Numbered from the stretch's first letter, positions 9,990 to 18,754 are shown. The stretch: DNA of 64,000 nt from Plastoroseomonas arctica (GCF_018128965.1 NZ_JAAEDH010000020.1:1-64000); one strand, 5' to 3'. Made by a program: numbers and translations. The notes: generated by a model from the sequence alone, not told the origin.

Positions 9990-11591
9990 GTGGCCACCGC
10001 CGCCGAACGCCTCATCGAGTTTCTCGCCGACCAGGGCATCGACCGCGCCTTCTGCGTCCCCGGCGAGAGCTACATCGCGCTGCTCGACGCGCTGCACGCG
10101 CACCCGCGCATCGACCTGGTCATCGCCCGTCAGGAAGGCGGTGCGGGGTTCATGGCCGTCGCGGATGCGAAGCTCACCGGCCGCCCCGGCGTGGTGCTGG
10201 TCTCGCGCGGCCCCGGTGCATGCAATGCCGCGATCGCCGTGCACACGGCGGAGCAGGATGCCGTGCCGTTGATCCTGCTCATCGGGCAGGTCGAGAAGCG
10301 CGATCTGCGCCGCAACGCCTTCCAGGAAATCGACTACGCGAACATGTTCCGCGGCGTCGCCAAATGGGTCGGCGAGGCGACTGACCCCGAGCAGGTGCCG
10401 GAACTCATCGCTCGCGCCTACGCTGTGGCCATGCAGGGCGTCCCCGGCCCGGTGGTGCTCTCGCTGCCCGAGGATATCGGCGCCATGTCCTGCACTGCGC
10501 CCCCTCTGCCCGCGACGCTTGTGGCCCCTGCGCTCGCCGACGCCACGTCGATCGCCGAGGCGCTGCGTCGCGCCGGGCGCCCCATCCTGCTCGCGGGCTA
10601 CGGTTTTGAAGCGCCCGGCGGCCGCGACGCGCTGCTCGCCCTCGCCGAACGCTGGCACCTGCCCGTCGCGGTCAGTTTCCGCCGCCAGGACCTCTTCCCC
10701 AACGCGCACCCGCTCTATGCCGGCGACATGGGCCTGCGCAATCCGGACGCGCAGCGCGAAGCCTTCGCCGAGGCGGATCTGGTGCTGGCCCTCGGGACGC
10801 GGCTGACCGACATCACGACACAGGGCTGGACCTGGCCCGCACCCGGCCAACGCCTCATCCATGTCTGCGACGAGCCGCGTTTCCTCGGCTGGCAATTCCC
10901 GGCGGAGGTTGCGCTGGCGGCCAACCCGCTGGCGGTGGCGCAGGCGCTGCTCGACATGCAGCCGGGCGCGCCGGCCACCCGCGTGGGCTGGAACAAGCGC
11001 CTGCGCGATCTGCAGACCGCCGACAGCCAAATCGGCACGCGCAGCTTCGATGACGGCATCGCCTTCGCGAAGGTCGCGGCATTGATCCATCGTGTCGCAC
11101 CGGCGGATGCGATCGTCACGCTCGACGCCGGCACCTTCGGCGCGCCGTTCTACCGCAAGCTGCCCTGGGCGCCGCCGCAGCGGCTGCTCGCGCCCATCTC
11201 CGGCGCGATGGGCTTCGGCATGCCCGCCGCCGTCGCCGCCGCGCTGCGCCATCCGGAGCGCACGGTGATCTGCGCGCTGGGCGATGGTGGCGCGCTGATG
11301 ACGGGCGGCGAATTGGCCGTCGCCGTCGCGCGCGGTGCCGCCATCAAGATGGTGCTGTCGGACAATGGCAGCTACGCCTCGATCCGCATCCACCAGGAGC
11401 GCCAGCACCCGGGGCGCGTCTCCGGCACCGACCTGGTCAATCCCGAGTTCGCCACCTGGGCCGCCGCCTTCCACGTCCCGGTGACGGTCGCCTCGACCGA
11501 GGCGGATTTCCCCGCCATCGAGGCGGCGCTGCTGGCACCCGGCCCTGCCGCGATCATCGTGAAAACCTCCCTCGCCGCGGTGCTGCCCTGA
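9990..11591 (+). CDS. ThDP-dependent acetolactate synthase-like enzyme
   Basis: About 533 residues with the three-domain layout of the acetolactate synthase/benzoylformate decarboxylase superfamily: an N-terminal pyrimidine domain with the catalytic glutamate in I-A-R-Q-E-G-G-A, a central domain, and a C-terminal ThDP-binding domain with G-D-G-G-A-L ... S-D-N-G-S-Y. The GxGxxG-like glutamine loop of true biosynthetic IlvB is not obvious and no small subunit gene follows, so I do not call it ilvB. The GTG at 9990 is chosen; a TTG at 9981 overlapping the upstream stop is also possible. Likely co-transcribed with the aldolase gene. Confidence 0.85.
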   Translation: MATAAERLIEFLADQGIDRAFCVPGESYIALLDALHAHPRIDLVIARQEGGAGFMAVADAKLTGRPGVVLVSRGPGACNAAIAVHTAEQDAVPLILLIGQVEKRDLRRNAFQEIDYANMFRGVAKWVGEATDPEQVPELIARAYAVAMQGVPGPVVLSLPEDIGAMSCTAPPLPATLVAPALADATSIAEALRRAGRPILLAGYGFEAPGGRDALLALAERWHLPVAVSFRRQDLFPNAHPLYAGDMGLRNPDAQREAFAEADLVLALGTRLTDITTQGWTWPAPGQRLIHVCDEPRFLGWQFPAEVALAANPLAVAQALLDMQPGAPATRVGWNKRLRDLQTADSQIGTRSFDDGIAFAKVAALIHRVAPADAIVTLDAGTFGAPFYRKLPWAPPQRLLAPISGAMGFGMPAAVAAALRHPERTVICALGDGGALMTGGELAVAVARGAAIKMVLSDNGSYASIRIHQERQHPGRVSGTDLVNPEFATWAAAFHVPVTVASTEADFPAIEAALLAPGPAAIIVKTSLAAVLP

Positions 11592-11645
11592 CCCTGGACA
11601 GGCGCTCCCCTCGCTCCTAATCCAGGGGCAACGGAGGACCCGACC

Positions 11646-12815
11646 ATGGACCAGCCCCTCATCGCCGCCGACCCGCATGCCGAGATCCGCGCCGAGGTCA
11701 CCAAACTGTGTGCGCGCTTCCCGGGCGAGTACTGGCGTGAGCTCGACGCGCGTCGCGGCTACCCCACCGAATTCGTCACCGCGCTGACCGAGGCCGGCTA
11801 CCTCGGCGCGCTGATCCCCGAGGAATTCGGCGGCGCCGGTCTGCCCCTCTCCGCCGCGGCTGCGATCCTGGAGACGGTGCACGCCTCGGGCGGCAATGGC
11901 GGTGCCTGCCACGCGCAGATGTACATCATGGGCACCATCCTCAAGCACGGGAACGCCGCGCAGAAGCAGGCCTACCTGCCCAAGATCGCGACCGGCGAGC
12001 TGCGCCTGCAGGCCTTCGGCGTCACCGAGCCGACCTCGGGCACCGACACCACCGCGCTGCGCACCACGGCGCGTCGCGAGGGCGAGAACTACATCGTCAA
12101 CGGCCAGAAGATCTGGACCAGCCGCGCCGAGCATTCCGACCTGATGCTGCTGCTCGCACGCACCACGCCGCGCGATCAGGTGGCGAAGAAGACCGAAGGG
12201 CTGTCCACCTTCATCGTCGACATGAAGGCGGCACTCGGGAACGGTCTGACCATCCGCCCCATCCGCACGATGATGAACCACAATTCCTGCGAGGTGTTCT
12301 TCGACAACATGGTGGTCCCCGCCGAGAACCTGGTCGGCGTTGAGGGCAGGGGGTTCCGCTACATCCTCGACGGGATGAATGCCGAGCGTCTGCTGATCGC
12401 CTCCGAATGCATCGGCGACGCCAAGTGGTTCACCGAGCGCTCCATCGCCTACGCCAAGGAACGCGTGCTGTTCGGCCGCCCGATCGGGCAGAACCAGGGC
12501 GTGCAGTTTCCCATCGCCAAGGCCTATGCCCAGATGCGCGCTGCCGAGGCCATCGTGCAGAAGGGTCTCGAGAAGTTTGAAGCCGGCCTGCCCTGCGGCG
12601 AGGAAGCCAATATGGGCAAGATGCTCGCCGCCGACGCCAGCTGGGCCGCCGGCGAGGCCTGCATCCAGACCCATGGCGGCTTCGGTTTCGCCGAGGAATA
12701 CGACATCGAGCGCAAGTACCGCGAGACGCGCCTGTATCAGGTCGCCCCGATCAGTACGAACCTGATCCTGAGCTACATCGGCGAGCACGTGCTGGGCATG
12801 CCGCGGAGCTATTGA
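11646..12815 (+). CDS. Acyl-CoA dehydrogenase
   Basis: FAD-dependent acyl-CoA dehydrogenase of 389 residues (normal). Recognisable parts are the F-G-V-T-E-P-T-S-G-T-D-T substrate/FAD loop near 122-133, the I-V-N-G-Q-K-I-W-T-S strand, and the C-terminal Q-T-H-G-G-F-G-F-A-E-E-Y with the I-E-R-x-Y-R-E-x-R helix. A good GGAGGA site precedes the ATG by 7 bases. The acyl substrate is unknown. It is followed within 5 bases by a HAD hydrolase gene, and preceded by a ThDP enzyme with a 54-base gap. Confidence 0.92.
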   Translation: MDQPLIAADPHAEIRAEVTKLCARFPGEYWRELDARRGYPTEFVTALTEAGYLGALIPEEFGGAGLPLSAAAAILETVHASGGNGGACHAQMYIMGTILKHGNAAQKQAYLPKIATGELRLQAFGVTEPTSGTDTTALRTTARREGENYIVNGQKIWTSRAEHSDLMLLLARTTPRDQVAKKTEGLSTFIVDMKAALGNGLTIRPIRTMMNHNSCEVFFDNMVVPAENLVGVEGRGFRYILDGMNAERLLIASECIGDAKWFTERSIAYAKERVLFGRPIGQNQGVQFPIAKAYAQMRAAEAIVQKGLEKFEAGLPCGEEANMGKMLAADASWAAGEACIQTHGGFGFAEEYDIERKYRETRLYQVAPISTNLILSYIGEHVLGMPRSY

Positions 12816-12820
12816 TTGCC

Positions 12821-13660
12821 ATGCAAGCGACCGTCGCCATCGCCTATGATTTCGACGGGACCCTGGCGCCGGGCAACATGCAGGAGCATCGCTTCCTGCC
12901 GAAGCTTAGCATCGACGCTGTTGATTTCTGGAGGCGATCCACCGAGCTCGCTAAAGCGCAGCAGGGCGACCCGATCCTCACCTACATGCACTGCATGATC
13001 GAGGGCGCGCGCTACGCGGGCCTGTCAATGCGGCGGGAGGATTGGGTGGCACATGGGCGCGACCTTCCGCTTTTCCCCGGCGTCGAGACTTGGTTCGCGC
13101 GCATCAACGCCGCCGCCTCGGTGCGAGGCATCACCATGCAGCACTACGTCATCTCCTCCGGCCTACGCGAGATGATTGACGGCACGTCTATTCGGCCGCA
13201 TCTCGGCGCCGTGTTCGCGTCGGGCTTCCTGTACGACGGATCTGGCGTCGCGGTCGGCGCTGCGGTCGGGGTCAATTACACCACCAAAACGCAGTACCTG
13301 TTCCGCATTAACAAGGGCGCCCTCGATCTCTCGGACAATGAGGCGGTCAATGCTTACCAAGCGCCCGAGGATAGGCCCGTGCCGTTTCCGAACATGATCT
13401 TCATTGGCGATGGCGACACCGACATCCCCTCCTTCCGCACAGTGAAGGAGATGGGCGGCCACTCCATCGCCGTCTTCCCGCCCGACGACGAGGCGCGCGC
13501 AGCCAAGGGTGCGAAACTCATCCACGAACAGCGCGTCCACTGCGCCGTGCTCGCCGACTACACCGCGGGCGCCGAGCTGGAGCGCCGCGTGCTGGCCGTG
13601 CTCGACCTCGTCGCCGCCCGCGCCATCGTCACCGCACCGTCCTCCGGTACCTCGGCGTGA
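12821..13660 (+). CDS. HAD-superfamily hydrolase/phosphatase
   Basis: A 279-residue haloacid dehalogenase-like protein. Motif I is D-F-D-G-T (residues about 10-14), with Asp nucleophile and acid/base Asp two residues apart. Motif II lies in Y-V-I-S-S-G-L-R, and motif IV in I-G-D-G-D-T-D-I-P-S. A substrate phosphate is likely but the identity is unknown. The ATG at 12821 fits the fold start better than a TTG at 12812. Base composition inside the gene is slightly more relaxed than in its neighbours. The stop codon overlaps the GTG of the next gene. Confidence 0.85.
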   Translation: MQATVAIAYDFDGTLAPGNMQEHRFLPKLSIDAVDFWRRSTELAKAQQGDPILTYMHCMIEGARYAGLSMRREDWVAHGRDLPLFPGVETWFARINAAASVRGITMQHYVISSGLREMIDGTSIRPHLGAVFASGFLYDGSGVAVGAAVGVNYTTKTQYLFRINKGALDLSDNEAVNAYQAPEDRPVPFPNMIFIGDGDTDIPSFRTVKEMGGHSIAVFPPDDEARAAKGAKLIHEQRVHCAVLADYTAGAELERRVLAVLDLVAARAIVTAPSSGTSA

Positions 13661-13956
13661 CGCCAGCGGCCGGCGCCTGGCTGCAATGGGTGATGGCGGT
13701 AGGCGGGGCGATGATCGGCGGGGTCGGCGTGGCTGGCGCGCTGTTCGGCGAAGGGCCGGTGCCATCCTACGTCCTGCAGATCTTCGCCGGCTGGTGCGTG
13801 CTGACGCCCTACTGGTGGTACTACGAGTACCGCACGCTCGCCCCTGCCGATCCCGCCGCGCTTGCCGAGTTCGAACGGCGCCAGCGCCATTCCCGCACCG
13901 TCTGGCTCGGCGTCGCCTTTGCCATGGGCGTGCTGATCCTGGCACACGCGCGGTGA
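13657..13956 (+). CDS. Small hypothetical membrane protein
   Basis: A 99-residue protein with three hydrophobic segments: about 9-29, 36-54 (rich in Trp/Tyr, ending YWWYYEYR) and 80-96. A charged stretch with many Arg/Glu lies between the second and third. I do not recognise the family. The GTG start overlaps the upstream HAD stop (GTGA), which implies translational coupling and supports the gene being real. It may be a membrane partner of the HAD hydrolase, but nothing shows this directly. Confidence 0.6.
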   Translation: MTPAAGAWLQWVMAVGGAMIGGVGVAGALFGEGPVPSYVLQIFAGWCVLTPYWWYYEYRTLAPADPAALAEFERRQRHSRTVWLGVAFAMGVLILAHAR

Positions 13957-13962
13957 ACCCGA

Positions 13963-14916
13963 TCAGCGCTTCGGCATGGATCCCAGCCCGATGAGACTGT
14001 CGCGCACCGCCTGGTCCAAAGCCGTGTGCGGCTCCGCCCCGAGCAGCGCCACGAGCCGCGCATTGTCGAGGCGCAGCGGCTCCTTCCAGAGATAGCGCAG
14101 CTCGCGCACCTCTCGGAAGAACGTGTTGAATGGCGCTCCGAGCGTCATCAGCCACCACGGAAAACGCCCCAGCTTCAGCGTCTCGTCGCCGACGGCGCGA
14201 CGCACTGCGCCGGCCATCGCCGCGTCATCGACGAAGTGCCCGGCGAAATGCAGATCCTCCATCGCGCCGAGCTCCGCCTCGCGATCGGCGAGCAGGGCAA
14301 AAGCCTCGGCGAGGTCGGGCAGGTAGGCGAAGGCGTGGCCACCGCCCGTCACGCCCGGCCAGGTGATCCGCCGCACCGGCTTGCCGCCCTCGATGATGGC
14401 CTGGGAGAACCAGGAGCTTCGCGCCTCGGGACCGAAGAAATCCCCCGCCCGCAGCACAAGGGCGCGCGTTCCGCGCGCCGTCGCCGCGTGCAGCAGCGCC
14501 TCCATCTCGGCGCGCACCTTGCCCTTGCGCGTGAGCGGGTTTTGCGGCGCGCCCTCATGCAGCACGGGCCACGCATCGGGCCCGAAATTATAGATGGTGC
14601 CGGGAAAGATGAGCCTCGCACCGTGCGCCTCGGCGGCGGCGATGCTCGCGCGCAGCATCGGCAGGGCGAGGCCGCGCCAGTTGCGATAGCCGGGCGGGTT
14701 CGCGCCGTGGAAGATCACCTGCGTGCCCTCGGCGGCGGCGATGACATCGGCCGCGACCATGGCATCGCCGCGCACCCAGTCGATGCCGTTCTGTACGGGG
14801 GGCGCATCGCGGCGCGTCATCGCGCGCACCTGCCAGCCGTGTCGCAGGAGGGCGGCGGCAACCGCGCCGCCGATGCCGCCCGTCGCCCCGATCACCAAAG
14901 CCTTGCGTTCCGTCAT
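13963..14916 (-). CDS. NAD(P)-dependent epimerase/dehydratase-like SDR
   Basis: Atypical short-chain dehydrogenase of 317 residues. The cofactor motif is V-I-G-A-T-G-G-I-G-G near residue 7-16, followed by an alternating beta/alpha Rossmann pattern and a C-terminal substrate domain (F-F-G-P-E-A-R-S-S-W). The strict YxxxK pair is not obvious, placing it with the NAD(P)-binding/NmrA-like extended SDRs. It is read divergently from the LysR gene at 15007 across a 90-bp region with an inverted repeat, so it is the probable target of that regulator. Confidence 0.85.
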   Translation of the reverse strand: MTERKALVIGATGGIGGAVAAALLRHGWQVRAMTRRDAPPVQNGIDWVRGDAMVAADVIAAAEGTQVIFHGANPPGYRNWRGLALPMLRASIAAAEAHGARLIFPGTIYNFGPDAWPVLHEGAPQNPLTRKGKVRAEMEALLHAATARGTRALVLRAGDFFGPEARSSWFSQAIIEGGKPVRRITWPGVTGGGHAFAYLPDLAEAFALLADREAELGAMEDLHFAGHFVDDAAMAGAVRRAVGDETLKLGRFPWWLMTLGAPFNTFFREVRELRYLWKEPLRLDNARLVALLGAEPHTALDQAVRDSLIGLGSMPKR

Positions 14917-14965
14917 GACCTGTCTCCTTCGTGCAGGTCCGCAGAATGACGTCCGGGCCGCATCA

Positions 14966-15006
14966 ACGAAATTGCATATTGTCCTTCATCAGATATACAA
15001 TTTCGT
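14966..15006. promoter_or_regulatory. Inverted repeat in SDR-lysR divergent region
   Basis: ACGAAATTG (14966-14974) is mirrored by CAATTTCGT (14998-15006), with 23 bases between the arms; the second arm ends directly before the lysR ATG. The region is strikingly AT-rich for this genome. A symmetric site between a LysR-type gene and a divergent enzyme gene is the usual arrangement of a LysR operator, so this is a candidate autoregulatory and target site. Confidence 0.5.
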
Positions 15007-15882
15007 ATGACCAACGTCGCTCCTGGATGGGAGCTCTATCGCTCCTTCCTCCATGTCGTCCGCGACGGCAGCCTCTCCGCCGCGGCGCGCGGGCTCGGCC
15101 TGACCCAGCCCACCATCGGCCGGCACGTGGAGCAGCTGGAGGCCGCCCTCGGCACGCCGCTCTTCACCCGCTCGCCGCAGGGCCTGCTGCCGACCGCTGC
15201 CGCCCTGGACCTCAGCCCGCATGCCGAGGCGATGGCCGATGCCGCCGCCGCCCTTCTGCGCGCCGCTTCCGGCGAGGCCGGCGCGGAGCATGGCACGGTC
15301 CGCCTCAGCGCCAGTCAGATCATGGGCGCCGAAGTGCTGCCGCCGATCCTGGGGCGCTTCCGCCGCGACCATCCCGGCGTCGTGATCGAGCTCTCGCTCT
15401 CCAACCGCACCGAGGATTTGCTGCGGCGGCGGGCGGATGTCGCGATCCGCCATTTTCGGCCCACCCAGACGGGGCTCGTCGCCCGCCGCCTCGCGACCGT
15501 CGCGGTGCATCTCTACGCGCATCGCGCCTATGCCGAGGCGCATGGCCTGCCCGAGACCCCGCCCGATCTCGCCCGCCACACGCTGATCGGCGACGACCTG
15601 GACGGGCAGACGCTGCGTGCCAGCGGCGGCCTCGGCCTGACGCGCGAGAGCTTCGCGATCCGCTGTGACAATGACCTCGGCAAGCTCGCGATGATCCGCG
15701 CCGGACTCGGCATCGGCGGCTGCCAGGCGCCGGTCGCGGCGCGCGACCCGGCGCTGCTGCCGGTGCTGGCCGACCGGCTGCGCTGGCCGCTGGAGATCTG
15801 GGTCGTCATGCATGAGGATCTCCGCGCCAGCCGTCGCGTGCGGCTGCTGTTCGACCACCTGGCCGCGTCGCTGGCGGCTTGA
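15007..15882 (+). CDS. LysR-family transcriptional regulator
   Basis: A 291-residue LTTR. The N-terminal winged helix-turn-helix reads G-S-L-S-A-A-A-R-G-L-G-L-T-Q-P-T-I-G-R-H (about 20-39), followed by the linker helix and a periplasmic-binding-like effector domain. It shares sequence along its C-terminal half with a degenerate copy at 16542-16951. By position it should control the divergent SDR gene and perhaps the CoA-transferase gene downstream. No effector can be predicted. Confidence 0.93.
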   Translation: MTNVAPGWELYRSFLHVVRDGSLSAAARGLGLTQPTIGRHVEQLEAALGTPLFTRSPQGLLPTAAALDLSPHAEAMADAAAALLRAASGEAGAEHGTVRLSASQIMGAEVLPPILGRFRRDHPGVVIELSLSNRTEDLLRRRADVAIRHFRPTQTGLVARRLATVAVHLYAHRAYAEAHGLPETPPDLARHTLIGDDLDGQTLRASGGLGLTRESFAIRCDNDLGKLAMIRAGLGIGGCQAPVAARDPALLPVLADRLRWPLEIWVVMHEDLRASRRVRLLFDHLAASLAA

Positions 15883-15914
15883 CGGGTCCTGGCCGCGGAC
15901 GGAAACACCCGGGC

Positions 15915-16448
15915 ATGATCAGCCCCGCCGATGCCCGCAGGGACAGGGCCACCGCCAAGGTCGCGCCGCTGCGCGCGGGCGTTGCCGCGGCACTGCTGCT
16001 GCTGTTGGCCAGCCTGGGCGCCGTGGCGGGCGAGATCGAGACCGCCGTCGCCGATCGCGCCGCGGCGATCCAGGCCACGCGCGGCACGCGGCCGCACCAT
16101 CGTAGCTGGCCCGATTGCCCGCCGCTCGGCGCCGCGTTGACGGAGTGGCGCGACGCACGCGGCGTCGTTCGGCGCGCCGTGCTCGCCCATGGCAGCGAGG
16201 ACAGCGCGTTCCGTGTCGAGATGTTCCGCGACGGCGCCGGCCATCCGCGCCTGGCGCTGATCAGCGGCGGCGCGGTTAACGGCGCGCGCCTGGTCCAACG
16301 CATCGTCTTCGGCCCGAACGGGCGCCGGGTGCGCGAGGCGCGCAGCGTCTCCGATCCCGGCTACACCTTCCCCAATCCCTGGCCGGACGCGCTTCTGCCG
16401 CGCCCGCGAACTCCGGCCGGGCGCTGCCCCTGGCCCGAGCAAGGATGA
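15915..16448 (+). CDS. Hypothetical secreted or membrane-anchored protein
   Basis: A 177-residue protein with one hydrophobic segment at about 19-37 (Leu/Ala-rich, ending A-V-A-G-E), readable as a signal peptide or anchor. The rest is soluble and contains two cysteines (in D-C-P-P-L and G-R-C-P-W). I do not recognise a family. The ATG at 15915 avoids an unlikely extension into the lysR stop. Its end overlaps by 4 bases the beginning of the caiB/lysR relic, so its 3' part may have been shaped by that rearrangement. Confidence 0.5.
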   Translation: MISPADARRDRATAKVAPLRAGVAAALLLLLASLGAVAGEIETAVADRAAAIQATRGTRPHHRSWPDCPPLGAALTEWRDARGVVRRAVLAHGSEDSAFRVEMFRDGAGHPRLALISGGAVNGARLVQRIVFGPNGRRVREARSVSDPGYTFPNPWPDALLPRPRTPAGRCPWPEQG

Positions 16449-16540
16449 TTGATTCGGCCGCACAACCCCTCGCCGGCCTTCTCGTCATCGCCATGGAGCA
16501 GGCCGTCGCCGCCGCTCGCGTCATCAAGATTGAGCGACGC
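16445..16540 (+). pseudogene. Relic: 5' end of a CaiB/BaiF CoA-transferase gene
   Basis: Translation from the ATG at 16445 gives P-L-A-G-L-L-V-I-A-M-E-Q-A-V-A-A, matching the N-terminus of the intact CoA-transferase at 17434 (P-L-T-G-L-L-V-I-A-M-E-Q-A-V-A-A). About 33-36 bases coding the C-S-M-R-L-A-D-A-G part are missing, after which A-R-V-I-K-I-E-R-R resumes. The match stops at about 16540, where lysR-like sequence begins. It is a truncated copy and not a working gene. Confidence 0.8.
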
Positions 16541-16541
16541 T

Positions 16542-16951
16542 GTGCATCTCTACACTCATCGCGACGACGCCGAGGCGCACGGGTTGCCCCAGAGACCGCC
16601 CGACCTCGCCCGCCACACGCTGAGCGGCGATGACCAGGATGGGCAGAGGCTGCGCGCCAGCGGCAGCTCGGCCTGCCGCGCGCGAGCTTCGCGCTCCGCT
16701 GCAACAATGACCTCGGCAAGCTCGCGATGATCCGCGCCGGACCCTGCATCGGCGGCTGCCAGGCGCCGGTCGCGGCGCGCGACCCGGCGCTGCTGTCAGT
16801 GCTGGCCGACTGGCTGCTGGCGGCTGGAGGTCTGGGTCGTCATGCATGAGGATCTGCGCGCCAGCCGTCGCGTCCGGCTGCTGTTCGACCATCTGGCGGA
16901 TACCCTCGCCATGCCGCCGCTTGACGGCGCCTGAAGGCGGTCGGAAACAGA
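16542..16951 (+). pseudogene. Relic: 3' half of a LysR-family gene, frameshifted
   Basis: The DNA is closely similar to lysR bases 15505-15910, from V-H-L-Y-x-H-R through the end of the effector domain. The similarity continues past the stop codon (GCTTGACGG and CGGAAACA are shared), so this is a DNA-level duplication. At least two small deletions break the frame, one near 16655-16680 and one near 16805-16830. No DNA-binding domain remains. It is fused directly to the caiB relic at 16540. Confidence 0.85.
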
Positions 16952-16985
16952 AACACGACACTTTGAAAGAACAGGGGCGGATCCA

Positions 16986-17393
16986 ATGGCGACGGTGGCT
17001 GAGAACATGCACGGCGTCGGCGGCGTCGGCGCCTATATCGCCAAGCATTGGCGTGGTGGTTTCTCGCTGGGCTTTGCCTATTGGATAAACGGCGTGCTCG
17101 TCGCTTTGGTCAGTGTGGCGGTGCTGTACGGCATCGGCACCCTCATCGATGCGAACGCCGACTCCCTGAGCCTGAACCAGATGCGCGCCGCCGTCATCGG
17201 CTTCACCGCGTTGATGCTCGTCTCTCCCATCTGGCAATTTGTTGGCATCTGGCGCTCTGCTTCGGCGCATGTGTCGCGTGGCGGCAAGCAGGCCTGGGCC
17301 ATCGCCGCCAAGCTCGCGGTGGCTGCGGCCGTCCTGCGAAACCTGTCGGAGCTGATCACCTTCGGCCGCGAGATTGCGCCGCTCTTCACCTGA
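16986..17393 (+). CDS. Hypothetical four-helix-type membrane protein
   Basis: A 135-residue protein with hydrophobic segments at about 29-50, 67-84 and 96-113 and short polar ends. The first 20 residues (V-A-E-N-M-H-G-V-G-G-V-G) are glycine-rich. I do not know the family. A ribosome site (GGGGCGG) lies upstream of the ATG. It sits between the lysR/caiB relic and the intact caiB-type gene, 40 bases before the latter, so it may be co-transcribed with it. Confidence 0.6.
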   Translation: MATVAENMHGVGGVGAYIAKHWRGGFSLGFAYWINGVLVALVSVAVLYGIGTLIDANADSLSLNQMRAAVIGFTALMLVSPIWQFVGIWRSASAHVSRGGKQAWAIAAKLAVAAAVLRNLSELITFGREIAPLFT

Positions 17394-17433
17394 CCGCGCA
17401 CGCCGCGCCGCCGCCCACACGAGGCTGACCCCC

Positions 17434-18579
17434 ATGGACACCCAAGCCAAACCCCTCACCGGCCTCCTCGTCATCGCCATGGAGCAGGCGGTCGCAGCGC
17501 CCACCTGCTCCATGCGACTGGCCGATGCCGGCGCCCGCGTCATCAAGATCGAGCGCCGCGAGGGCGATTTCGCGCGCGGCTACGATCGCGCGGCGAAGGG
17601 GCAGTCGAGCTATTTCGTCTGGCTCAACCGGGGCAAGGAATCGGTCACCATCGACCTGCGCGACGATGCCGACCGCGCGCTGCTGGAGCGGCTGATCGCG
17701 CGCGCCGACGTCTTCATCCAGAACTTTGCCCCCGGCGCGATGCAGCGCGCCGGTCTGGGTTCGGCAACGCTGCGGGAGAAGCATCCGCGCCTGATCACCG
17801 TCGATATCTCCGGCTATGGCGAGCAGGGCGAATACGCGTCGATGAAGGCCTATGACCTTCTGGTGCAGGCGGAATCGGGCCTCTGCTCGGTCACCGGCCG
17901 CGCCGAGGGGCCGGGCCGGGTGGGGGTCTCGCTCTGCGACGTGGCGTGCGGGATGAATGCCCATGCCGCGGTGCTCGAGGCGCTGATCGCGCGCTCCATC
18001 ACCGGTCGGGGCGCCGGCATCGCCGTCTCGCTGTTCGACGGCATGGCCGACCTGATGAACGTGCCGCTGCTGTTCCAGGAAGGCACCGGCGCCGCGCCGG
18101 CGCGCATCGGCCTCGCCCATCCCTCGATCTGCCCCTATGGCGCCTTCGCCACCGCCGACGCATCGCTGGTGCTCATCTCGATCCAAAACGAGCGCGAATG
18201 GGGGCGGCTGTGCAGCGTCTTCCTCCAGCAGCCGGACTTGCCGAGCCGGCCGGGCTTCACCCTCAATGTCGACCGGGTCGCGAATCGCGCGGAGGTCGAC
18301 GCCCATGTGGGGCGGACCTTCGCCACGCTGACGCGCGAGGCCTGCGCGGCGCGGCTGCGCGAGGCCGATATCGCCTATGGATTCGTCAACGAGGTGAGCG
18401 ACCTCGCGCGGCATCCGGCGCTGCGGCGGCTGCCCGTGCACACGCCGGCCGGCACGGTGGAGGTCGCGGCACCCGCCGCCATTTTCGCCGGGATCGAGCG
18501 CAGCTATGGACCGGTGCCGGCGCTGGGCGAACACGACGCCCAGGTACGGGCGGAATTCCTGGCGCCGGCGCCCGGCTGA
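17434..18579 (+). CDS. CaiB/BaiF-family CoA-transferase (class III)
   Basis: A 381-residue family III CoA-transferase, which moves CoA between carboxylic acids through an aspartyl-CoA intermediate. Typical parts are the N-terminal G-L-L-V-I-A-M-E-Q, A-D-A-G-A-R-V-I-K-I-E, the L-N-R-G-K-E-S-V-T-I-D-L block, F-I-Q-N-F-A-P-G, and Y-D-L-L-V-Q-A-E-S-G which carries the catalytic Asp. Substrates are unknown. The ATG at 17434 with GAGG upstream is preferred to a far upstream start. A copy of its first 30 codons survives as a relic about 1 kb upstream. Confidence 0.92.
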   Translation: MDTQAKPLTGLLVIAMEQAVAAPTCSMRLADAGARVIKIERREGDFARGYDRAAKGQSSYFVWLNRGKESVTIDLRDDADRALLERLIARADVFIQNFAPGAMQRAGLGSATLREKHPRLITVDISGYGEQGEYASMKAYDLLVQAESGLCSVTGRAEGPGRVGVSLCDVACGMNAHAAVLEALIARSITGRGAGIAVSLFDGMADLMNVPLLFQEGTGAAPARIGLAHPSICPYGAFATADASLVLISIQNEREWGRLCSVFLQQPDLPSRPGFTLNVDRVANRAEVDAHVGRTFATLTREACAARLREADIAYGFVNEVSDLARHPALRRLPVHTPAGTVEVAAPAAIFAGIERSYGPVPALGEHDAQVRAEFLAPAPG

Positions 18580-18607
18580 CCGGATTGGAGCTTCAGCAAC
18601 ATTTCGT

Positions 18608-18754
18608 TTCGTATTGCACCGCAAAAAAACGCTTGCATACGAACGATGGACGCCCTAAATAGGTTTCAGCAGCGACGGGCTTGCCCGTTCTCTGCTTTCT
18701 TGGACGTTTCCTCCCTAAACTTGGCGGTGCCCTCGGGCGCCGCCACTTTTTTTT
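18608..18754 (+). ncRNA. Structured intergenic segment ending in an intrinsic terminator; possible sRNA or caiB 3' UTR
   Basis: Three elements lie in 150 bases: inverted arms TTCGTAT (18608-18614) and ATACGAA (18637-18643); a nested hairpin AGCAG-CG-ACGGGC-TT-GCCCGT-TCT-CTGCT (18668-18696); and a strong terminator (18723-18754). Base composition is clearly less GC-rich than the flanks. The stretch could be a small RNA with its own promoter or only the long 3' end of the CoA-transferase mRNA. I cannot decide from sequence alone. Confidence 0.35.
18723..18754 (+). terminator. Rho-independent terminator
   Basis: GGCGGTGC pairs with GCGCCGCC (18737-18744, one G-U pair) around a CCTCGG loop and is followed by AC and eight T residues. 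This is the clearest intrinsic terminator in the window. It ends plus-strand transcription coming from the CoA-transferase gene or from a local RNA, and protects the convergent gene at 18780. Confidence 0.85.

Noticed and set aside
9990-11591. Calling the ThDP enzyme biosynthetic acetolactate synthase IlvB, as the partner of the orphan branched-chain leader
   Set aside because: It is 50 kb away, on the other strand, and has no small-subunit gene beside it; the link would be speculation.
9909-12788. A 959-codon open frame on the minus strand
   Set aside because: Entirely antisense to the ThDP enzyme and acyl-CoA dehydrogenase genes, with the same mirror composition and no domain.
16445-16633. 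A 62-residue chimeric protein from the caiB/lysR relic
   Set aside because: It reads caiB-like for 30 residues, then lysR DNA in the wrong frame. It is a product of rearrangement and not a gene.
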